A stretch of DNA of 8,429 nucleotides from JBAZZQ01 sp041658725 (GTDB lineage: Bacteria > Planctomycetota > Phycisphaerae > JAAYCJ01), in assembly GCA_041658725.1 (NCBI GenBank), contig JBAZZQ010000092.1, positions 1 through 8,429 on the forward strand, written 5' to 3'. The stretch's first letter is position 1, and the number at the start of each line of letters is the position of its first letter. The notes under the pieces were generated by a model. It did not search any database and was not told the DNA's origin. It saw nothing but the letters and a program-made list of their open reading frames with translations. The position numbers and the translations under genes are program-made. This document shows positions 1-4,749 of this stretch, one piece after another.

Positions 1-11
1 GGTACAATCAT
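1..11 (-). CDS. 5' end of an unknown gene running off the left edge
   Basis: Read on the minus strand, an ATG (11-9) follows an excellent Shine-Dalgarno sequence, AAGGAG, with a 6-base gap. Only the codons for M-I-V and part of a fourth are inside the window, so the product cannot be named. It points the same way as the SpoIIE-type phosphatase and starts about 143 bases beyond that gene's stop, so the two could be cotranscribed or functionally linked. Partners of such phosphatases are often STAS or anti-sigma proteins, but that is only a guess from context. Confidence 0.5.
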
Positions 12-62
12 TTCGGACTCCTTTCCTTTGGGCCTGTAACCTCCATTGTTTCAGAAAGTTAC

Positions 63-91
63 ATCCTAAAGAGAAGGGGTCTGTTTTTCAA
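63..91 (-). promoter_or_regulatory. candidate sigma-70-type promoter for the left-edge gene
   Basis: On the minus strand TTGAAA (91-86) and TAGGAT (68-63) are separated by 17 bases. They match the -35 consensus at 5/6 and the -10 consensus at 4/6 positions. Transcription would begin near position 56, giving a leader of roughly 45 bases that carries the AAGGAG site. This is a match by eye in an AT-rich spacer, so it is tentative. Confidence 0.3.
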
Positions 92-102
92 ATTTTCAAC
101 GT

Positions 103-125
103 AAAATGGAAACTACACCCATTTT
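103..125 (-). terminator. weak AT-rich hairpin after the phosphatase gene
   Basis: AAAATGG (103-109) pairs with CCATTTT (119-125) around a 9-base loop, about 30 bases beyond the phosphatase stop codon. On the minus strand the 3' arm ends in TTTT. The stem is short and AT-rich, so it may end or merely slow transcription. It is roughly symmetric and could work on both strands. Confidence 0.3.
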
Positions 126-154
126 TTGTTAAGACTCCGCAACAAGATAAATGA

Positions 155-1399
155 TTAGAGGGTTTCAATAACTACCGCGGTGATATCGTCGGCGGGATGG
201 AGGGAATTTTCCTGGCAGTCGATGATGGCGGCCAGGGCATCAATCATTTGTTGGGCGGGGAGATTGGCCGAGTTTGAAATTTTTTCAATCATTTTTTCTT
301 CCCCGGTTTCATTTCCGAATGCCTGCTCGAGACCGTCGGTAACGAGAATCAGCTTGGTTTTGTGGGGCAAAATCATTTGTTTTCCGGGAAATTCCGCGCC
401 GGAGAATACACCGAGTAACGAACCATCCAATTCGATCCTTTCCGAGCGACCGTCGGAAGTGATCAGTATGGGGAGGGGATGGCCGGCTCTGGCGATCGTA
501 AGTTCCAGGGTTTGAGTGTTAATGATTCCGTAACAGGCCGTCACAAACTGATGCTCAGGGAGTTCGAGGCTGGCAAGATCGTCGTTCAGCCTCGCCATGG
601 CCTGATCGGGAGTGAGCAAGCGATAACTTCGGCCCGAAATCTCTTTGGTCACCAGTGCCCGTTTGACGAAAAGTGTCATCAGTCCCGCCGCCACCCCGTG
701 CCCGACCACGTCGGCAATGAAGAAACCGATGTGGTGTTCATCCAGTTGAAAAATATCGTAGATGTCTCCACTGACCCAGCTGGCGGGTCGATACAATGCG
801 CCAAATCGCAATTTGGACGTTTTGGGCATCCGTTTGGGCAAAAAGTCCTGTTGGACGCGCCAGGCAAGTCGTAGTTCCTGATGAAGTTCTTCAAAGCGGT
901 TATTGAGGGAGCAGGCCCATTTTTCAAGCTGCCCGGTGTACTGTTCGATTCGATTGAACCAGGGGGAAAAATCGAGCATGGCGCAAATTCGGCCCCACAA
1001 TTCTTCCGTTCCGATCTCCGGAGACGCGGTTTGTACACGAGGTAAAATATGCGTGTTATCGACGGGGATCAGGTTTGCCAGGGTTCGGTCTTCGGTTAGG
1101 AGCAAGATTGGGATTTTTTTTTGCTGAGCCAAGAGGAGGAATTTTCCCAGGTTGCGTTTTTGAGCGATATCGGATAATTTTCCGGGGCAAAAAAGGGCTA
1201 GCTCGCTGTGGTCGAGGAAATCATTTTTTTCCGCCAAAGCGTAACTGGTGATCCAATCGCATTGGACATCGTTTCGCTCCAAGAAAGGTTTAAGATTCTC
1301 CGGCAGGTTGGGCAGCGGACACAAGATTCGTATCCTTGCCGGCAATTTGGCAGAGATGTTTGTATTCAGGGCTGATTTTTGGGTATCTGATAAGTCCAT
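155..1399 (-). CDS. PP2C-family SpoIIE-type serine phosphatase with receiver-like N-terminal domain (RsbU-like)
   Basis: A 414-residue metal-dependent phosphatase of the SpoIIE/RsbU group. These usually dephosphorylate STAS anti-sigma antagonists or similar partners in signalling switches. The catalytic motifs are all visible in the C-terminal half: SGD (210-212), IADVVGHG (228-235), ARAGHP (303-308), TDGLEQA (354-360) and ADDITAVVI (403-411), with the metal-binding Asp and Gly residues intact. Residues about 148-190 are a charged helix ending in WRVQQDFLP, the usual coiled-coil linker ahead of this catalytic domain. Residues about 20-140 have the alternating strand/helix pattern of a response-regulator receiver (RILCPL, LALFCPG, IPILLLTED). 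The position expected for the phosphoacceptor Asp appears to be Cys71, so it is probably a pseudo-receiver. No Shine-Dalgarno is seen before the ATG. The gene diverges from the pilus operon and shares its 219-base upstream region. A role in controlling the pilus is inferred only from position. Confidence 0.9.
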   Translation of the reverse strand: MDLSDTQKSALNTNISAKLPARIRILCPLPNLPENLKPFLERNDVQCDWITSYALAEKNDFLDHSELALFCPGKLSDIAQKRNLGKFLLLAQQKKIPILLLTEDRTLANLIPVDNTHILPRVQTASPEIGTEELWGRICAMLDFSPWFNRIEQYTGQLEKWACSLNNRFEELHQELRLAWRVQQDFLPKRMPKTSKLRFGALYRPASWVSGDIYDIFQLDEHHIGFFIADVVGHGVAAGLMTLFVKRALVTKEISGRSYRLLTPDQAMARLNDDLASLELPEHQFVTACYGIINTQTLELTIARAGHPLPILITSDGRSERIELDGSLLGVFSGAEFPGKQMILPHKTKLILVTDGLEQAFGNETGEEKMIEKISNSANLPAQQMIDALAAIIDCQENSLHPADDITAVVIETL

Positions 1400-1410
1400 A
1401 ATTGTATGAA

Positions 1411-1416
1411 TGTATA
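1411..1416 (-). promoter_or_regulatory. possible -10 element for the phosphatase gene
   Basis: TATACA on the minus strand lies 11 bases before the phosphatase ATG, in a very AT-rich stretch. No good -35 hexamer stands 16-18 bases further out. If used, transcription would start about 5 bases before the ATG, giving an almost leaderless message. That would fit the lack of a ribosome-binding site at this start. Confidence 0.22.
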
Positions 1417-1470
1417 AAATTTAATCTACTTGTACTAATTTCGACTTTTTTTTGCAGAAGGTTAAATTAA

Positions 1471-1484
1471 ATGCCGGACGGCAT
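1471..1484. promoter_or_regulatory. perfect dyad in the divergent spacer, possible operator
   Basis: ATGCCG-GA-CGGCAT is a perfect inverted repeat with 6-base arms and a 2-base centre. The centre is too small for a stable RNA hairpin, so a protein-binding DNA site is the more natural reading. It lies 29 bases before the flp1 -35 element and about 72 bases upstream of the phosphatase start, where one regulator could act on both divergent units. No specific regulator is recognised. Confidence 0.35.
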
Positions 1485-1512
1485 GGCACACCCAACACTA
1501 ACGAAGAGCGAT

Positions 1513-1541
1513 TTGACATTCTCTATTTTGTATTTTATGTT
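1513..1541 (+). promoter_or_regulatory. candidate promoter of the flp/tad operon
   Basis: A consensus -35 TTGACA (1513-1518) is followed after 17 bases by TATGTT (1536-1541), a 4/6 match to the -10 box. Transcription would start near 1548, leaving a leader of about 70 AT-rich bases before flp1. It is the best promoter-like pair in the divergent spacer. The rest of 1400-1618 shows the dyad at 1471 and a T-run at 1445-1453 but no small gene. Confidence 0.45.
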
Positions 1542-1618
1542 AAAAGAGGAAGAGTTCAGAAATTGGTAACTTGTTAAGGTAATGAGAGTTTATAACTATT
1601 TTATTAAGGAGTTTTAGA

Positions 1619-1801
1619 ATGAAGACATTGAAAGAACGTATTCACAGTTTCGTAGTTTCTGAAGATGGACCGACCGCGACGGAGTACGCCGTGATGCTGG
1701 CCCTGATTATCATCGTTGCCCTTGGCGCTATAACCACGCTCGGCACCAAAGTTAGTGGCGTCTTTACGGGTATTGAGGGTAAAATGCCTACCGTCCAGTA
1801 G
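1619..1801 (+). CDS. flp: Flp-family type IVb pilin, copy 1
   Basis: A 60-residue prepilin, the building block of the Flp pilus fibre. The leader is short and basic (MKTLKERIHSFVVSEDG). The Flp processing motif follows: cleavage is expected after Gly17, leaving a mature N-terminus P-T-A-T-E-Y with the characteristic Glu and Tyr at +5 and +6. A hydrophobic helix (about residues 24-42) follows, then a short polar tail. The mature pilin would be about 43 residues, normal for Flp proteins. The start is fixed by AAGGAG (1606-1611), 7 bases before the ATG. It is the first gene of the operon and is likely processed by the peptidase encoded at 2457. Copy 2 differs only at residues 3, 52, 53, 56 and 59, all mild changes. 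Confidence 0.93.
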   Translation: MKTLKERIHSFVVSEDGPTATEYAVMLALIIIVALGAITTLGTKVSGVFTGIEGKMPTVQ

Positions 1802-1810
1802 GAATTCTTT

Positions 1811-1903
1811 TTGGCAAGCGCCAATACAAGGTCGATCGAAGAGATCGCCCGGACCGATAACAAAATTTCGTTTGCCAATACTGGCAAACAGAAAAAATCG
1901 GTC
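1811..1903 (+). promoter_or_regulatory. cluster of RNA hairpins just after flp1
   Basis: Three structures follow the flp1 stop. TTGGC-AAGC-GCCAA (1811-1824) comes first. CGATC (1833-1837) then pairs with GATCG (1843-1847). Last is a compound hairpin in which GACCGAT (1852-1858) pairs with ATCGGTC (1897-1903) around a perfect 8-bp stem, GTTTGCCA (1870-1877) with TGGCAAAC (1882-1889), loop ATAC. No T-run follows, so it is not a classic terminator. A 3'-end stabiliser or processing site that keeps flp1 message abundant is a plausible role but is inferred. Confidence 0.45.
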
Positions 1904-1928
1904 AAAAAACATTTTCTCAAGTTAATGT

Positions 1929-2101
1929 CCCCCCTGTTTCTTCCGATGGTGATAGTGTAGGAATTGATGCGGCATGGCTGAACCCCAAAGGGTCGATGTG
2001 TCGCACAGACGGCTGCACGGAAGGGGCCGGAATAATCTATGTTCGGTGGCGGTGTAGCTACCGTAAGCCCCGGTTCCACGGCGTAGTGAGAAACAGGGGG
2101 C
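1929..2101 (+). ncRNA. structured RNA resembling HEARO / omega-RNA, without a nuclease gene
   Basis: The element is closed by a perfect 11-bp stem, CCCCCTGTTTC (1930-1940) with GAAACAGGGGG (2090-2100). Inside it are a hairpin ACCC-CAAA-GGGT (1982-1993), a hairpin TGTG-TCG-CACA (1997-2007), a long arm GGAAGGGGC (2019-2027) with GCCCC and TTCC (2067-2077) broken by a 2-base bulge, and within that arm a hairpin CGGTG-TAGC-TACCG (2050-2063). No open reading frame on this strand explains it. The layout and the conserved-looking GC-rich 3' half recall HEARO RNAs, which are now known to be the omega-RNAs of IscB/IsrB OMEGA nucleases. Their guide lies just 5' of the scaffold. HEARO elements are reported to lie directly before ATGA or GTGA, and a GTGA occurs at 2131-2134. 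The structure is seen in the sequence, while the family name rests on recollection. A cis-acting element controlling flp2 is the alternative. Confidence 0.6.
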
Positions 2102-2154
2102 TAGGAATGGAAAGAAGTTTTTAGTTTCAGGTGAATTCTTTAAGGAGTACTAGA

Positions 2155-2337
2155 ATGAAGGCATTGAAAGAACGTATCCACAGTTTCGTAGTTTCTGAAG
2201 ATGGACCGACCGCGACGGAATACGCCGTGATGCTGGCCCTGATTATCATTGTGGCCCTTGGCGCGATCACCACGCTCGGCACCAAGGTTAGCGGCGTCTT
2301 TACCGGTGTTCAAGGTAAGCTGCCGACGATTCAGTAA
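2155..2337 (+). CDS. flp: Flp-family type IVb pilin, copy 2
   Basis: A second 60-residue Flp prepilin, about 92% identical to copy 1, with the same leader, the same cleavage site after Gly17 (G|PTATEY) and the same hydrophobic helix. An in-frame GTG at 2131 would add 8 residues. That extension contains the Shine-Dalgarno TAAGGAG (2141-2147), which sits 7 bases before the ATG at 2155 exactly as in copy 1, so the ATG is the true start. It may share the flp1 promoter or be supplied by transcription through the structured spacer. Most differences from copy 1 are silent, so both copies appear to be under selection. Whether they form one mixed pilus or serve as major and minor pilins cannot be told from the sequence. 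Confidence 0.92.
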   Translation: MKALKERIHSFVVSEDGPTATEYAVMLALIIIVALGAITTLGTKVSGVFTGVQGKLPTIQ

Positions 2338-2375
2338 TCGGTAGTCTTACTACTAACAGCATTTGTTGAGTTCCG

Positions 2376-2407
2376 CCCCGCGGGTCACACCCGCGGGGTT
2401 GGATTTT
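2376..2407 (+). terminator. strong GC-rich hairpin after flp2, terminator or attenuator
   Basis: CCCCGCGGGT (2376-2385) and ACCCGCGGGG (2389-2398) form a perfect 10-bp stem with a CAC loop, followed by TTGGATTTT. The T-run is interrupted, so partial termination is likely. This would separate high pilin expression from lower expression of the assembly genes downstream, a common arrangement in pilus operons. Confidence 0.65.
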
Positions 2408-2456
2408 AAGACAGTTTCGGGTTGAAGACCAAATTTACTGCTAGGAGGAGTGAAGG

Positions 2457-3014
2457 ATGTTTGCTCATGCCGATCATTATTGGACGGTGGTTGTAGCGGG
2501 TTTGACCCCGTTGGTGCTTTGGGCGTCGTGGATCGATTATAAGGAACGACGGGTTCCGAATTATCTGAACCTGTTGATCGTGTTGACCGGACTAGCGGCG
2601 CAGATGGTGTTTAACAGCTGGAGCGGATTGGCAGGCGGGGTGGAAGGCATGTTTTTGGGGTTGGGGCTTTTGATCATTCCGTGGGCGATGCACATGATGG
2701 GAGCGGGAGATGTGAAACTTTTAGCGGGGATCGGAGCCTGGATGGGCCCCGAGGCCGTGTTGTGGTCATTTTTGATCGGAGCCATTATCGGAGGAGTTGC
2801 CTCATTGGTCATGATCTGGATGAAAGGTCGATGGGTCGGCGCCTGGCAGAATTTTCAACTTGCGGCAGTAAAATGCACAGATGTGAAAATGGCTTTTTCG
2901 GAGGTGGGATCGGTTAAATCACTTGGAAGCAACTGCCAGTTAATTCCTTATGGAGTTCCTTTGACGGCGGGGACGCTGATTGTGATGATACTTAAATATT
3001 TGACAGTCTGGTAA
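2457..3014 (+). CDS. cpaA: prepilin peptidase, A24 family (CpaA/TadV)
   Basis: A 185-residue inner-membrane aspartic protease that cuts the leader from Flp prepilins and TadE-like pseudopilins on the cytoplasmic side. Both catalytic aspartates are visible: Asp27 in SWIDYKERRVPN, and Asp85 in the family signature GAGDVK (82-87). Several hydrophobic helices surround them (about 10-24, 38-52, 62-80, 99-120, 168-184). The conserved IPYGVPLTAG block lies near the C-terminus (163-172). There is no N-terminal methylase domain, as expected for the short CpaA/TadV type. The start is set by AGGAGG (2443-2448), 8 bases before the ATG. Its substrates are probably the two pilins just upstream and TadE just downstream. 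Confidence 0.92.
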   Translation: MFAHADHYWTVVVAGLTPLVLWASWIDYKERRVPNYLNLLIVLTGLAAQMVFNSWSGLAGGVEGMFLGLGLLIIPWAMHMMGAGDVKLLAGIGAWMGPEAVLWSFLIGAIIGGVASLVMIWMKGRWVGAWQNFQLAAVKCTDVKMAFSEVGSVKSLGSNCQLIPYGVPLTAGTLIVMILKYLTVW

Positions 3015-3020
3015 TTTTCA

Positions 3021-3037
3021 GTTTCGAGTTTCGGGTT
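3021..3037 (+). repeat. short spacer repeat built on GTTTCGGGTT
   Basis: GTTTCGAGTTTCGGGTT lies between the peptidase and tadE. The same core GTTTCGGGTT recurs at 2414-2423 (before the peptidase) and 4637-4646 (after cpaB), always in spacers and in the same orientation. Its function is unknown. It looks like a genome-specific intergenic filler or processing signal. Confidence 0.5.
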
Positions 3038-3068
3038 AAGAAACTTAAAACCGGCGTTAGGAGTTTTT

Positions 3069-3476
3069 ATGATGGGTCAATTACAAAAAAGAACTAAGAA
3101 ACATCGAGCGACGGCCGTTGTGGAAATGGCCGTCGTGCTTCCTATTTTACTGACGCTTCTATTCGGAATCATCGAATTCGGATGGACGTTTATGGTGTAT
3201 CAGAGTATCACCAACGCGGCGAGGGAAGGATGCCGGGTGGCCGTTCTGGAAGGGGCCACCGATACGGATATCCAGAATCGGGTGAGCAGCTACATGAGCC
3301 TGGTTGGGCTGGCCAATAATTATACACTTGTTCTTCAGCATTCGACGACCAGCGACCCGACGGAAACGGTTACGGTCAGAGTTCCCTATTCGAAGGTCTC
3401 GTTGCTGAACGGATATTTCGGGAGCACGAATTTTAATATCGCCGGGAAATCGTGTATGCGAAAAGAAGGCTCATAA
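3069..3476 (+). CDS. tadE: TadE-like pseudopilin
   Basis: A 135-residue minor pilin-like protein of the tad system. After a basic N-terminus comes RATAVVEMAVVLPILLTLLFGIIEFG (13-38). This is the TadE pattern: a prepilin-type cleavage site, a Glu at the +5 position (Glu19) and a hydrophobic helix with the VVLP...FGIIEFG signature. The conserved AAREGCR block (about 50-56) and a beta-rich C-terminal domain follow. The residue before the expected cut is Ala14 instead of the usual Gly. TAGGAG (3058-3063) serves either the ATG at 3069 (5-base gap) or the second ATG at 3072 (8-base gap), so the protein may lack Met1. The protein is probably processed by the adjacent peptidase and would act in pilus assembly at the inner membrane. 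Confidence 0.9.
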   Translation: MMGQLQKRTKKHRATAVVEMAVVLPILLTLLFGIIEFGWTFMVYQSITNAAREGCRVAVLEGATDTDIQNRVSSYMSLVGLANNYTLVLQHSTTSDPTETVTVRVPYSKVSLLNGYFGSTNFNIAGKSCMRKEGS

Positions 3477-3494
3477 ATATCTTATTTATGTTTT
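3472..3494 (+). terminator. AT-rich hairpin over the tadE stop codon
   Basis: CATAAAT (3472-3478) pairs with ATTTATG (3484-3490) around ATCTT, followed by TTTT. The stem is weak and overlaps the TAA stop, so it is more likely a mild attenuator or message-end structure than a full terminator. Confidence 0.35.
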
Positions 3495-3511
3495 AAGAAG
3501 GCCATGATATT

Positions 3512-3661
3512 ATGTCAGGCATTAAACCGATAACTGGCGGGAAGATCATTTATTTAACGAACGTCCTTTTAATGCCGATAACCAAAAGTAGAAAGGTCCG
3601 TGGTAGTCGGGCACAGAACAACGGTCAAATTAATTTTGACGAAAGGACAAACAATGAATAG
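3512..3661 (+). CDS. small ORF of unknown function overlapping the cpaB start
   Basis: A 49-codon frame opens with ATG at 3512 behind AAGAAGG (3496-3502, 9-base gap) and ends with TAG at 3659-3661, overlapping the first 8 bases of cpaB. That arrangement could couple its translation to cpaB. The product begins MSGIKPITGGKIIYLTNVLL and becomes polar and basic toward the end. It has no signal peptide, no convincing membrane segment and no recognised family. It may be only a chance frame in a 177-base spacer. Confidence 0.25.
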   Translation: MSGIKPITGGKIIYLTNVLLMPITKSRKVRGSRAQNNGQINFDERTNNE

Positions 3662-4634
3662 ACATGCACTTATCCCATTGCTGATAGGTTTGGTATTCGG
3701 AATAGCCGCCCTGAAATTCGGATATGATTATGTGAGTAAGATGAAAAACCAGGGCGCCCCCGATTTTGGCCCGATGCAAAAAGTCGTTGTGGCCAGTAAA
3801 AATCTACCAATGGGCACGAAGTTATCGGACGCAGATGTGAACGTGGTATCCATGCCCACGAAATTGACACCTGAAGGATCGCTTGCGAGCAGCAAGGATA
3901 TTATAGGACAGACGTTAAGAACGTCTCTGACGTCGAAGATGCCCATTATCCAAAGCATGGTCGGTCCCGGTGAAGGACTGGAAGGTGTGATTCCGTCGGG
4001 TTATCGGGCGGTGGCGGTGAAGGTGGATGAATTTACGAGCGTAGCCGGTTTGCTCAGACCAGGGGTGAAGGTCGACGTTCTGGCGACGTTCAATGTGCAA
4101 CGCAAAAGCGGCAGTTCCGAAACCATTTCCAAACTGGTTTTGCAGAACATAGAAGTCCGAGCCGTTGGTCAGCAATTCAAACCTGAAGAAACCGTCACGG
4201 ATTCGGCGAAATTGAAGGTTTCTCAATCGGTGACCTTGCTGGTGAAATCGGATCAGGCGGAAGTGCTTCAGTTGGCGGCATCGATGGGATCGATTCGCTT
4301 AGCCCTTCGTTCTGCCAACGATGCCAAGTCGGAATCTACGAAAGGAATTACCCTCACGCAACTGGTTCCTCTGGATGGGCTGGGGGATGACGCGGTCAAT
4401 CCGACGACGGCGATTGGAAGTTTGTTTTCGTCGGTGACGAAGAAACCGGCGGTGAACTATACCCATAAAAAAATCAATCAACCATATACGGTTGAAGTAA
4501 CTAACGGGGATCGCACGGAAGAAATTTATTTCGCCTCTGCCGACTCGGATACGCGGATTGTTCCGAAAAAAGAAAATACTGACAATGAAAAAGGCGAGAA
4601 TAACCTGGATAAGCCGCAAGTGCAGGCGGAATAA
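3654..4634 (+). CDS. cpaB: Flp pilus assembly protein CpaB/RcpC
   Basis: A 326-residue periplasmic protein anchored by one N-terminal membrane helix (about 5-24). It acts with the RcpA secretin in the tad outer-membrane complex. A SAF-type domain follows the anchor (KVVVASKNLPMGTKLSDADV, 43-62, then SMP), and the RcpC core motif is seen at 117-145 (GYRAVAVKVDEFTSVAGLLRPGVKVDVLAT). The VTLLVKSDQAEVLQLAASMGSIRLALR stretch (193-219) is also typical of the family. The C-terminus is charged and low in complexity. A GTG at 3600 would add 18 residues. The ATG at 3654 is preferred because GAAAGGA (3641-3647) precedes it at 6 bases and because it places the membrane helix right at the N-terminus. It lies directly upstream of the secretin gene, as is usual. 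Confidence 0.92.
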   Translation: MNRHALIPLLIGLVFGIAALKFGYDYVSKMKNQGAPDFGPMQKVVVASKNLPMGTKLSDADVNVVSMPTKLTPEGSLASSKDIIGQTLRTSLTSKMPIIQSMVGPGEGLEGVIPSGYRAVAVKVDEFTSVAGLLRPGVKVDVLATFNVQRKSGSSETISKLVLQNIEVRAVGQQFKPEETVTDSAKLKVSQSVTLLVKSDQAEVLQLAASMGSIRLALRSANDAKSESTKGITLTQLVPLDGLGDDAVNPTTAIGSLFSSVTKKPAVNYTHKKINQPYTVEVTNGDRTEEIYFASADSDTRIVPKKENTDNEKGENNLDKPQVQAE

Positions 4635-4649
4635 AAGTTTCGGGTTTTG

Positions 4650-4703
4650 AGTTTCGAATTAGTTCGAAACTTTATAGATATAAAGTGCCTCACGAAAAGG
4701 CAT
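4650..4703 (+). promoter_or_regulatory. three adjacent dyads between cpaB and the secretin gene
   Basis: AGTTTCGAA (4650-4658) pairs with TTCGAAACT (4663-4671). ACTTTATA (4669-4676) and TATAAAGT (4679-4686) form a perfect dyad around GA. TGCCT (4686-4690) pairs with AGGCA (4698-4702). The first two share bases 4669-4671, so they compete and could form a switch in the RNA, or the middle one could be a protein-binding site. There is no T-run for termination. Confidence 0.4.
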
Positions 4704-4749
4704 ATCTGACAACCTAATATTGTTGGCCGTAAGCTATGGAGATCTACGT

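Larger units (their letters stand above)
1605..2337 (+). repeat. tandem duplication of the pilin gene with its ribosome-binding site
   Basis: Bases 1605-1801 and 2141-2337 are the two copies of one 197-base unit that starts at the shared TAAGGAG site and ends at the pilin stop codon. The coding parts differ at 20 of 183 positions by my count. Only 3 of these fall in the first 31 codons and 17 in the remainder. The 339 bases between the copies are unrelated to the unit and hold the folded RNA elements annotated separately. Confidence 0.9.

Noticed and set aside
1484..1500. TGGCAC as half of a sigma-54 promoter
   Set aside because: No TTGC-like -12 element follows at the required spacing.
1642..2079. 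145-codon minus-strand frame across flp1 and the spacer
   Set aside because: It runs antisense through flp1 and the folded RNA, has no ribosome-binding site and looks like no known protein. The overlapping 102-codon frame at 1604-1912 fails for the same reasons.
1929..2101. Cyclic-di-GMP or cobalamin riboswitch, or group II intron, as identity of the folded RNA
   Set aside because: None of their conserved core sequences as I know them are present, and there is no intron domain V.
2131..2154. GTG at 2131 as the start of flp2
   Set aside because: The Shine-Dalgarno lies inside this extension, and the copy-1 pilin starts at the equivalent of ATG 2155.
1605..2337. Two-copy repeat as a CRISPR-like array
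   Set aside because: The repeated unit is a whole pilin gene, and there is no series of short repeats and spacers anywhere in the window.
3600..3653. GTG at 3600 as the start of cpaB
   Set aside because: It adds a polar stretch ahead of the membrane anchor, and its nearest purine-rich site is only 3 bases away. ATG 3654 has better signals.
4720..4749. TTG at 4720 as the start of the secretin
   Set aside because: It is a rare start codon without a ribosome-binding site, whereas ATG 4750 has GGAGA at the right distance.
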